From: Porphyromonadaceae bacterium UBA7087
GTDB taxonomy: Bacteria > Bacteroidota > Bacteroidia > Bacteroidales > Muribaculaceae
Length of the DNA: 18,497 nt
Reading direction: 5' to 3'
NCBI GenBank assembly: GCA_002493515.1
Contig: DKYZ01000118.1
Location: 37,285 to 55,781 of the forward strand
The notes beneath the pieces were generated by a model that saw nothing but the letters and a program-made list of their open reading frames with translations, had not been told where the DNA came from and ran no database searches. Both the position numbers and the translations under genes were made by a program. Every line of letters starts with the position of its first letter. Within the stretch, counting starts at the first letter, position 1. Below, one piece after another: positions 5,736 through 12,807 of the stretch.

Positions 5736-7184
5736 ATGGCCAACCAATCAGAAGACATATTGAAAGACGCCACGGCGTCGGAATACAAGTACGGTTTCAC
5801 CAGCGACATCGACACACATATTGTCCCGCCGGGACTGAACGAAGACGTAATCAGATATATTTCCAAGGTGAAGGGGGAGCCCGACTGGCTCCTGGAGTTC
5901 CGCCTGAAGGCCTACCGCCACTGGCTGACCCTCCCCATGCCCCGCTGGGCGCATCTCGATATCCCGGACATCGACTTCCAGGCTATCAGCTACTATGCCG
6001 CCCCCAAGAAGAAGGAGGAGAAGAAGAGTCTCGACGAGGTAGACCCCGAGCTCATCGACACCTTCAACAAGCTCGGAATATCCCTTGAAGAGCAGAAACA
6101 GCTCGCCGGGGTAGCCGTAGACGCCGTGATGGACTCCGTCAGCGTAAAGACCACCCACCGCGAGAAGCTTGCCGAGCTGGGAGTGATTTTCTGCTCATTC
6201 TCCGAAGCGGTAAAGGATTATCCCGACCTGGTAAGGAAATATCTCGGCAGCGTCGTGGGCTACCGCGACAATTTCTTCGCAGCGCTCAATTCAGCGGTGT
6301 TCTCCGACGGCTCGTTCGTATATATACCCAAGGGGGTGAGATGCCCGATGGAGCTAAGCACGTATTTCCGAATCAACGCCTCCGGCACAGGACAGTTCGA
6401 GCGCACACTCATCGTGGCCGACGACGATGCCTACGTAAGCTATCTCGAGGGCTGCACCGCCCCGATGCGCGACGAGAACCAGCTCCACGCCGCAATCGTG
6501 GAGATAATCTGCGAGGAGCGCGCCGAGGTGAAATACAGCACTGTCCAGAACTGGTATGCCGGCGACAAGAACGGAAACGGCGGAATCTACAATTTCGTGA
6601 CCAAGCGCGGCCTCTGCCGTGGCCACCGCTCCAAAATCTCCTGGACGCAGGTGGAGACCGGCTCCGCCATCACCTGGAAATACCCCTCATGCATTTTGAA
6701 GGGGGACGAGTCGGTGGGCGAGTTCTACTCAGTGGCGGTGACCAACAATTACCAGCAGGCCGACACCGGCACCAAGATGATTCATCTCGGGCGCAACTCC
6801 CGGAGCACCATCGTCAGCAAGGGCATATCGGCCGGACGCTCGCAGAACTCCTACCGGGGACTGGTGAAGGTGGTGAAGAAAGCCGACGGATGCCGCAACT
6901 ACACCCAGTGTGACTCGCTGCTGATGGGCGACAAGTGTGGCGCGCACACCTTCCCATATATAGATGTGCAGAATCCTACCTCCACCGTGGAGCACGAGGC
7001 CACGACCTCCAAGATCAACGAGATGCAGCTCTTCTACTGCCGTCAGCGCGGCATCCCGACGGAGGAGGCTGTGGCGCTCATCGTCAACGGCTACGCCAAG
7101 GAGGTGATGAACAAGCTCCCGATGGAGTTCGCCGTCGAGGCGCAGAAGCTTCTGCAGATCACCCTCGAGGGGTCTGTGGGATAA
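5736..7184 (+). CDS. sufB: Fe-S cluster assembly scaffold SufB
   Basis: A 482-residue SufB, normally the scaffold subunit of the SufBC2D complex that builds Fe-S clusters from sulfur supplied by SufS. The match is full length: N-terminal helices (EDILKDATASEYKYGF), VYIPKGVRCPMELSTYFRIN in the mid-region, the beta-helix core (NQLHAAIVEIICEERAEVKYSTVQNWYAG), then RNYTQCDSLLMGDKCGAHTFPYIDV with the Cys392 expected for sulfur acceptance, and VEHEATTSKI with the Glu-His-Glu set known as functional in E. coli SufB. It ends in the family-typical LEGSVG. Unusually, the next gene 17 bases on is phoH, and neither sufC, sufD nor sufS follows in 11 kb. The leader carries a -7 box and a hairpin. Confidence 0.96.
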   Translation: MANQSEDILKDATASEYKYGFTSDIDTHIVPPGLNEDVIRYISKVKGEPDWLLEFRLKAYRHWLTLPMPRWAHLDIPDIDFQAISYYAAPKKKEEKKSLDEVDPELIDTFNKLGISLEEQKQLAGVAVDAVMDSVSVKTTHREKLAELGVIFCSFSEAVKDYPDLVRKYLGSVVGYRDNFFAALNSAVFSDGSFVYIPKGVRCPMELSTYFRINASGTGQFERTLIVADDDAYVSYLEGCTAPMRDENQLHAAIVEIICEERAEVKYSTVQNWYAGDKNGNGGIYNFVTKRGLCRGHRSKISWTQVETGSAITWKYPSCILKGDESVGEFYSVAVTNNYQQADTGTKMIHLGRNSRSTIVSKGISAGRSQNSYRGLVKVVKKADGCRNYTQCDSLLMGDKCGAHTFPYIDVQNPTSTVEHEATTSKINEMQLFYCRQRGIPTEEAVALIVNGYAKEVMNKLPMEFAVEAQKLLQITLEGSVG

Positions 7185-7201
7185 ATGAAAGGAATCAATA
7201 A

Positions 7202-8194
7202 ATGATAGAGAGAATCGTAATAATCGACCGGGTCGACCCACAGACTTTCTACGGGGTCAACAACAGCAACATAAGCCTTATCCGCAACCTGTTCCCCAAG
7301 CTGCGCCTTGCCGCGCGCGGCAACGTGATAAAAGTGATCGGGGAAGACCAGGAGACGGCCGAGTTCGAACAGAAGATAAAGAAGATAGAAGACTACGCCT
7401 CCACCTACAACAAGCTCAGCGAAGACGTAATAATAGATATCGTGAAGGGAGAGCCCCCGAAGGCTGTGCGCAGCGACGGCGTGATAATCTTCGGCCAGAG
7501 CGGGCGTCCGATAGCCCCGCGCAACGCCAACCAGGCAAAGATGGTGGACAGTTTCAATGAAAACGACCTCACCTTCGCCCTCGGCCCCGCAGGCACCGGA
7601 AAGACATATATCGCCATAGCACTGGCTGTGGCCGCCCTAAAGAACCGTGCCTGCAAGCGCATAATCCTGTCGAGGCCGGCAGTAGAGGCGGGAGAGAAGC
7701 TCGGTTTCCTTCCGGGAGACATGAAAGACAAGATCGACCCCTATCTTCGTCCGCTCTACGATGCCCTGGAGGATATGATTCCGCAGCTGAAGCTCAAGGA
7801 GTATATGGAGAGCGACACGATACAGATCGCTCCCCTCGCCTTCATGCGCGGACGCACGCTCAACGACGCCGTGATAATTCTGGACGAGGCCCAGAACACC
7901 ACCAAACACCAGATGAAGATGTTCCTTACGCGCCTCGGTGTCAACGCCAAGATGATTGTCACCGGCGACGCCACCCAGGTGGACCTTCCGCGCACCGTGC
8001 AGAGCGGTCTGCTCCAGGCCCTCAAGATCCTGCGCGGAGTCAAGGGGATAGGCATCATCGAATACGGCAAGAAGGATATTGTGAGACATCCGCTCGTGCA
8101 GCGCATAGTCGACGCCTATGAGGCGAGGGAGAAGAAAGTGGATGAGGAGTTTGAGGAGAAAATCAGTGATAAACGATTAGTGACAAACGATTAG
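7202..8194 (+). CDS. PhoH-family ATPase
   Basis: A 330-residue cytoplasmic P-loop ATPase of the PhoH/YbeZ type. Residues 1-110 form the N-terminal region (IIDRVDPQTFYGVNNSNI, ETAEFEQKIKKIEDY) and the rest is the helicase-like ATPase: Walker A GPAGTGKT (128-135), a conserved LSRPAVEAGEKLGFLPGD (156-173), Walker B VIILDEAQN (224-232), and MIVTGDATQVDLP after it. Family members are linked to RNA metabolism, and in many bacteria PhoH neighbours the endoribonuclease YbeY; no ybeY is seen here. The gene starts 17 bases after sufB, so it is probably in the same transcript. The last nine residues (SDKRLVTND) and stop are encoded by tandem 14-bp junction repeats and are likely a recent extension. Confidence 0.93.
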   Translation: MIERIVIIDRVDPQTFYGVNNSNISLIRNLFPKLRLAARGNVIKVIGEDQETAEFEQKIKKIEDYASTYNKLSEDVIIDIVKGEPPKAVRSDGVIIFGQSGRPIAPRNANQAKMVDSFNENDLTFALGPAGTGKTYIAIALAVAALKNRACKRIILSRPAVEAGEKLGFLPGDMKDKIDPYLRPLYDALEDMIPQLKLKEYMESDTIQIAPLAFMRGRTLNDAVIILDEAQNTTKHQMKMFLTRLGVNAKMIVTGDATQVDLPRTVQSGLLQALKILRGVKGIGIIEYGKKDIVRHPLVQRIVDAYEAREKKVDEEFEEKISDKRLVTND

Positions 8195-8202
8195 TGATAA
8201 AC
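8165..8202 (+). repeat. Tandem 14-bp repeats at the phoH 3' end
   Basis: Units AGTGATAAACGATT (8165-8178), AGTGACAAACGATT (8179-8192) and a partial AGTGATAAAC (8193-8202) follow each other without gaps. They encode the last nine residues of the PhoH protein and its TAG stop (8192-8194), and reach to within 14 bases of the next start codon. The core is the same as in the repeat at the ribH end. Confidence 0.85.
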
Positions 8203-8216
8203 TTACTGGACAAGAG

Positions 8217-9392
8217 ATGGCAAAAGTAGGAGATACAGTCAGATTCCTCAGCACCACGGGCGGAGGAGTCATTACAAGGATAGATGGCAAGATGGCTTAT
8301 GTGGAGGAGGATGGATTCGAGACGCCGGTGCTCCTCAAGGAGCTGGTGGTGGTTCTTCCCGCCGGCCATGAGGCCCCGAAAGGGGGTGCGCGCCTGATGT
8401 TCGACCAAAGCGCGTATGACATGGGGCGCAAGCCAGCGGAAGACGTCAGGAAGGTGGCATCGGCTCCGGGGGAGATGGCGATGCGTCCCGACGCGTCAAA
8501 AATCGTGGAATCCGCGCCTAAACCGCAACCAGCCCCGGCTCCGGAGACGGCATATGGAGACAAGCTGAACCTAACGCTGGCTTTCGAGCCCTCCGACGTG
8601 AAGCATCTCGACAAGTCGACGTTCAACGCCGTGCTTGTCAACGACTCAAACTACCATATAGCCTTCACCTTCCTCAAACGCTCCGGCGACGCGAAGGGAT
8701 GGAGCCTGGAATACGCGGCAACAGTAGCCCCCAACGAGCTAATCGACCTGGCCCAGTATACCCACGCCACACTCGGAGAGATCGAGCGCGTGGCAATCCA
8801 GGGGATAGCCTACAAGAAAGACAAGGAATTTGAGCTGAAGCCGACAATCAACGTCTCGCGACGCATCGACCTCACGAAATTCCATAAGTTCCACTGCTTC
8901 CGCAGCGGGATGTATTTCGAGGAGCCGGTGCTGGAGTTGCCGCTGGTGAAAGACGACGGAGTGACCCCGTCGGCCGCCGAGGCGGCCGAAATGCTGCGCG
9001 AGAGCCTGGAGCACAAGGTTTCCGACAAGGATACCGCCAAAGAGCTTGCCAGGAAATACCGTGTTGACGCCGGCAGGAAACCGGCTCCGGCCAACAATCC
9101 CAACAAACTGCTGCCCCTCATCGAGGTGGACCTCCACATCCATGAGATCACCGACACTACAGCCGGGATGGAGCCGAAGGACATGCTCGCCATGCAGCTC
9201 GACGTGGTGCGCAAGACGATGAAGGAACATTCGCGGCGCAAGGGGCAGAAGATAGTGTTTATCCACGGCAAGGGAGACGGAGTGCTCCGCAAGGAGGTGC
9301 TCGCCCTGCTTAAGAAGGAATATCCGGAGGCCAAGGTACAGGATGCCTCCTTCCGCGAATACGGATTCGGCGCATCCCTGGTCACAGTATGA
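8217..9392 (+). CDS. DUF2027 protein with C-terminal Smr domain
   Basis: A 391-residue cytoplasmic protein. Residues 1-45 form a small beta-barrel, SH3-like start (VGDTVRFLSTTGGGVITRIDG, then AYVEEDGFETPVLLKEL). A Pro/Ala-rich linker (about 85-118) leads to a beta-rich middle domain (NLTLAFEPSDVKHLDKSTFNAVL onwards) typical of the Bacteroidetes DUF2027 family. The last 90 residues are an Smr domain: VDLHIHEI (about 303-310) is the LDLHG-like motif and FIHGKGDGVLR (about 349-359) the HGxGxG motif. Smr domains bind or cleave nucleic acids in MutS2 and ribosome-rescue proteins, so a nucleic-acid role is plausible, but this protein has no MutS ATPase and no proven substrate. It begins just after the phoH repeats. 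Confidence 0.88.
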   Translation: MAKVGDTVRFLSTTGGGVITRIDGKMAYVEEDGFETPVLLKELVVVLPAGHEAPKGGARLMFDQSAYDMGRKPAEDVRKVASAPGEMAMRPDASKIVESAPKPQPAPAPETAYGDKLNLTLAFEPSDVKHLDKSTFNAVLVNDSNYHIAFTFLKRSGDAKGWSLEYAATVAPNELIDLAQYTHATLGEIERVAIQGIAYKKDKEFELKPTINVSRRIDLTKFHKFHCFRSGMYFEEPVLELPLVKDDGVTPSAAEAAEMLRESLEHKVSDKDTAKELARKYRVDAGRKPAPANNPNKLLPLIEVDLHIHEITDTTAGMEPKDMLAMQLDVVRKTMKEHSRRKGQKIVFIHGKGDGVLRKEVLALLKKEYPEAKVQDASFREYGFGASLVTV

Positions 9393-9397
9393 CGGCA

Positions 9398-9433
9398 TTA
9401 ATCGTTAATCACTCATAACTCATAGTTATCGTT
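9398..9433 (-). repeat. Junction repeat, reverse orientation, before the DUF695 gene
   Basis: The + strand reads TTAATCGTTAATCACTCATA and onward to ATCGTT; its complement contains ATGAGTGATTAACGATTAA, which is the ribH/phoH repeat core in the opposite orientation with one extra TATGAGT unit. The block starts five bases after the DUF2027 gene stop and runs directly into the ATG at 9434, so it forms the translation initiation region of the next gene. Confidence 0.75.
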
Positions 9434-9874
9434 ATGGCCTATACAGAAAACTGGTGGTCGTTTCCCGCCGAAGGGGATTCGGGCAAGACGGTGATTGTCA
9501 CGGGACGCGACGACATCGACTCTTTCCGCGACTCCGGAAAATATATCTACCGGGTGAGCGTCGGCTGGCGCTACAACGCGCTGCCCGACGGGATGCCTGA
9601 GGAGGGGGAATCGCTGCTGATGGAGCAGGCCACCGATGCCCTGCTCGCCGCCTTCAAGAAAGACCGTGTGGCGGTAATGACCGGAATATACACCGGCGAC
9701 GGACGCCGCGACTGGATCTTCTACACGAAAAACCTGAAAATCTTCTCGGTTGTCTTCAACAAAGCCCTGGAGCCGCTCGACCAGATGCCCCTGGAGATCG
9801 AGGCCGAGGAAGACGGCGACTGGAGCGAGTACAGGGAGATGCGCGACATGACGTATGTGCCCCCAGAAGACTGA
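9434..9874 (+). CDS. DUF695 family protein
   Basis: A 146-residue soluble protein that matches the DUF695 family: an N-terminal WWSFPAEGDSG segment, an IYRVSVGWRYN strand, GMPEEGESLLMEQATDALLAAFKKD, and the characteristic TGIYTGDGRRDWIFYTKN followed by PLEIEAEEDGDWSEYREM near the end. The family has no established function; it is found in many bacteria as a stand-alone domain or fused to others. No catalytic set is obvious. It lies 23 bases before the GH13 gene and may share its transcript, but nothing ties it to starch metabolism. Confidence 0.85.
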   Translation: MAYTENWWSFPAEGDSGKTVIVTGRDDIDSFRDSGKYIYRVSVGWRYNALPDGMPEEGESLLMEQATDALLAAFKKDRVAVMTGIYTGDGRRDWIFYTKNLKIFSVVFNKALEPLDQMPLEIEAEEDGDWSEYREMRDMTYVPPED

Positions 9875-9897
9875 TTCACCAATCAAAACGAAATAAA

Positions 9898-12666
9898 ATG
9901 AAGAAAAACTTATCCGCCATGATGCTGATGTTGATGCTGGTCTTCGTCAGCGTCAACGCGCAGGTCACCTCCCAGCCGACTCCCCTTCAGGAGGATTCAC
10001 AGGACGTGACTGTATTTTTCCACGCCGACCTGGGCAACAGGGGTCTGGAGGGAGTGACACCTCCGACAAAAATATATGCCCACACAGGCGTCATCACAAG
10101 CAAGTCGACATCCCAGAGCGACTGGAAATACGCACCCTCGTGGGGCGACAACAATTACAAATATGAGCTGGAGTATGTCAGCGCAAACCTCTGGAAGCTC
10201 TATATCGGCGACATCAGGACGTATTACGGCGTCACTGACCCGGCCGAGACCATAGAGAAACTCGCGTTCGTCTTCCGCACGGCAGACTGCTCGAAAGAGG
10301 GAAAGGGCACTGGCAACAGCGACATATTCCTCGATGTGGTGGATGCCGGGCTGCAGGTGGCTCTGGAGTCGGATCTCCCGGGCTCGCTTGTCACCCCCTC
10401 CACTGCCGACGTCCATTTCAAGGTGGGATCCACGAAGGCCGCAGACCTCACACTCACTGTCAACGGAGAGAAAATCGGAGAGGCGTCAGCGGCCACGCTC
10501 CTGGAGGTGGATTACAGATTCACCACCCCCGGCGACTATCATGTGGTGGCTACGGCAACAGCGGGCGAAGAGAGGACTGAGGCTGTGGCCGACTACTGCT
10601 ACGCGGAGGATTCCGCAGAGAAGCCCTATCCCGGCGGCACGCCGGAAATGGGAGCGGTGGCCAATGCCGACGGAAGCGTGACGTTCTGTCTGGCGGCCCC
10701 GCAGAAGAGGGGCGCGATAATCATCGGAAGCTGGAACGACTACAGGATTTCCAACGAGCACGTGATGAATTATTGCGACGTTGACGGCTTCCGCTATTTC
10801 TGGGTGACAGTCAATGGCCTGGAGCCGGGAAAACAATACATCTATTATTATCTTGTAGACGGCACCCTCAAGATAGGCGACCCTTATGCGCGCCTGGTGC
10901 TCGATCCGGACAACGACAAGTATATCCCCTCGTCAGTCTACCCGAATCTTCCGGCCTATCCCTATGACAAGGTGCAGGGTGTGCCTCTCGCCGTCTATCA
11001 GAGCGACATGAACGACTATGACTGGACAGTGACCGACTTCAAGGGGGCGGCGAAGGAGAACCTCATCATCTACGAGCTGCTGCTGCGCGACTTCACCGGC
11101 ACCGAGGGAAAGGCCGACGGCAACGGCACCGTGGCTGGCGCCCTGGAGAAGCTTCCCTATCTTAAGAGCCTTGGCGTCAACGCCATTGAGCTGCTGCCGA
11201 TAAATGAGTTCAACGGCAATATCTCCTGGGGCTACAATCCCAATTTCTATTTCGCTCCCGACAAGGCATACGGCACGCCGGACGACTACAAGCGTTTCAT
11301 CGATGCCTGCCACGCGGAGGGCATCGCCGTGATTCTCGACATGGTGTTCAACCAGAGCGACTGGCAGCATCCGTGGTATCAGATGTATCCTGTAGGGGAG
11401 AATCCATTCTACAACGCCTCGGCGCCGCATGCCTACAGCGTGCTCAACGACTGGAACCAGGGTTACGGGCTTGTGCAGCGGCAGTGGCACGACGTGATCC
11501 GCTACTGGATGGAGGAGTATAAGGTAGACGGCTACCGCTTTGACCTGGTGAAGGGTCTGGGCGACAACGATTCATACGCCAATGCCGGCGACCAGGCCAC
11601 GAATGCCTACAACGCGTCGCGCGTGGCGAGGATGCGCGAGCTGCAGAAGGTGATGGAGACAGTCAGGCCCGACGGGTATTTCATCAACGAGAATCTTGCC
11701 GGAGCGCAGGAGGAGAACGAGATGGCGTCAACCGGACAGCTCAACTGGGCCAATGTCAACCATGAGTCTGACCAGTTTGCCATGGGCTACCAGAGCGAAT
11801 CCAGCCTGCGTCGCTTCTACGCTCCTTACGACTCACGCACGTGGGGTTCGACCGTGTCATACATGGAGAGCCACGACGAGCAGCGCCTGGCCTACGAGCA
11901 GGACACCTATGGAGCCGCAGGCGTGAAGGGGAACGTGGAGATGTCGATGCGCAGGCTCGGCTCCACCGCAGCGCAGATGCTGATGGCTCCCGGGGCGCAC
12001 ATGATATGGCAGTTCTCCGAACTCGGCAACTACGACAATACCAAGAACAGCAACGGCGGCAACAATACCGACCCGAAGCCGGTGAGATGGAATCTTCTTG
12101 ACAACGAGTACCGCCACGGCCTGTACGACTCATACAGAGCTCTTATCGGCATACGCAACGGCAATCCGGAGATGTTCGCGGAGGCTGCTTTCTACGACGG
12201 GACGTGCGGAAGCGGCGACTGGTACTCGGGAAGGCTGCTGACCTCTCGCAACGGCGACAAGGAGCTGTTTACCGTCGTCAATCCGAAGGTTGACGAGGAG
12301 CTGACGATGCGTGTGGAGTTCACCGGCGGCGAAAGCGACTACAAGGTGCTGGCGAAGAGCTACGCCACCGAGCCGACCTACAGTGTGACGGGCAAGACAG
12401 TGACGCTTGCCCCGGGCGCGTTCGTGGTGATCGGTTCGGCGTCGCTGACTGAAATAGAGGATGTGCCCGTGGAGTCCATAAGCGCGTTGTCAGTACGCGG
12501 TGTGGCCGGAGCGCTGGTGATAGAGCGTGCCCCGGAAGCCGTGGCCGTCTATGACACTACGGGACGCAAGGTGGCCGTAGCCGAGGGAGCGTGCCGTCTC
12601 ACCCTTCCGCAAGGCATATATATTGTCCGCAGCGGCAGAGAGACCCGCAAGGCAATAGTCAGATAA
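9898..12666 (+). CDS. Secreted GH13 (alpha-amylase family) enzyme with C-terminal sorting tail
   Basis: A 922-residue secreted glycoside hydrolase. A signal peptide (about 1-21, ending VNAQ) precedes an N-terminal beta domain (about 30-150, probably DUF4961-like), a second Ig-like part (about 160-235) and a CBM48-like segment (about 250-335, GAIIIGSWNDYR). The TIM barrel spans about 385-760 and has the four GH13 regions: DMVFNQ (481-486, Gln replacing the usual His), GYRFDLVKG with nucleophile Asp549, FINEN with acid/base Glu598, and MESHDEQ with Asp660. All three catalytic acids are present. The last 75 residues (VYDTTGRKVAVAEG, LPQGIYIVRSG, ending KAIVR) resemble a type IX secretion C-terminal sorting domain, so surface export is likely. 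Substrate is probably an alpha-glucan; the exact bond is not determinable. No susC/susD genes are near. Confidence 0.93.
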   Translation: MKKNLSAMMLMLMLVFVSVNAQVTSQPTPLQEDSQDVTVFFHADLGNRGLEGVTPPTKIYAHTGVITSKSTSQSDWKYAPSWGDNNYKYELEYVSANLWKLYIGDIRTYYGVTDPAETIEKLAFVFRTADCSKEGKGTGNSDIFLDVVDAGLQVALESDLPGSLVTPSTADVHFKVGSTKAADLTLTVNGEKIGEASAATLLEVDYRFTTPGDYHVVATATAGEERTEAVADYCYAEDSAEKPYPGGTPEMGAVANADGSVTFCLAAPQKRGAIIIGSWNDYRISNEHVMNYCDVDGFRYFWVTVNGLEPGKQYIYYYLVDGTLKIGDPYARLVLDPDNDKYIPSSVYPNLPAYPYDKVQGVPLAVYQSDMNDYDWTVTDFKGAAKENLIIYELLLRDFTGTEGKADGNGTVAGALEKLPYLKSLGVNAIELLPINEFNGNISWGYNPNFYFAPDKAYGTPDDYKRFIDACHAEGIAVILDMVFNQSDWQHPWYQMYPVGENPFYNASAPHAYSVLNDWNQGYGLVQRQWHDVIRYWMEEYKVDGYRFDLVKGLGDNDSYANAGDQATNAYNASRVARMRELQKVMETVRPDGYFINENLAGAQEENEMASTGQLNWANVNHESDQFAMGYQSESSLRRFYAPYDSRTWGSTVSYMESHDEQRLAYEQDTYGAAGVKGNVEMSMRRLGSTAAQMLMAPGAHMIWQFSELGNYDNTKNSNGGNNTDPKPVRWNLLDNEYRHGLYDSYRALIGIRNGNPEMFAEAAFYDGTCGSGDWYSGRLLTSRNGDKELFTVVNPKVDEELTMRVEFTGGESDYKVLAKSYATEPTYSVTGKTVTLAPGAFVVIGSASLTEIEDVPVESISALSVRGVAGALVIERAPEAVAVYDTTGRKVAVAEGACRLTLPQGIYIVRSGRETRKAIVR

Positions 12667-12690
12667 GTCTATAAAAAGTCAACAGAAATC

Positions 12691-12741
12691 GGGGCGTCAG
12701 GCGCAAACGGCTGACGCCCCCTCTATTTGAAATAGTTTTTT
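12691..12741 (+). terminator. Double-hairpin terminator after the GH13 gene
   Basis: A 10-bp stem GGGGCGTCAG (12691-12700) pairs with CTGACGCCCC (12711-12720). A second small stem follows, CTATT (12723-12727) with AATAG (12731-12735) around TGA, leading directly to six T residues (12736-12741). The T run is well placed for the second hairpin, so intrinsic termination is likely and separates the GH13 transcript from the Rel gene. Confidence 0.8.
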
Positions 12742-12748
12742 CGGGAAA

Positions 12749-12783
12749 ATTGTGGCGAATGCCGGACATTTTTACTAACTTTG
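12749..12783 (+). promoter_or_regulatory. Promoter of the RelA/SpoT gene
   Basis: TAACTTTG (12776-12783) is an exact TAnnTTTG -7 box, with ATTG (12749-12752) upstream as a possible but rather distant -33 element (23-base spacer). The start site would be near 12790. This decides the gene start: a longer frame opening with TTG at 12781 would begin inside the -7 box, so the ATG at 12808 is preferred. Confidence 0.7.
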
Positions 12784-12807
12784 TATTCTAACGCACATCT
12801 TTGGCCT

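Noticed and set aside
5516..5866. A minus-strand frame in the sufB leader
   Set aside because: It overlaps the sufB N-terminus, has no family resemblance and spans the AT-rich promoter region.
8165..8202. CRISPR-like array from repeated AGTGATAAACGATT units
   Set aside because: Units are 14 bp without spacers and are located inside a coding end; no cas genes are in the window.
12781..12807. TTG start nine codons upstream of the Rel ATG
   Set aside because: The TTG overlaps the exact -7 box TAACTTTG, so it would not be in the message; the ATG at 12808 begins the plausible N-terminus.
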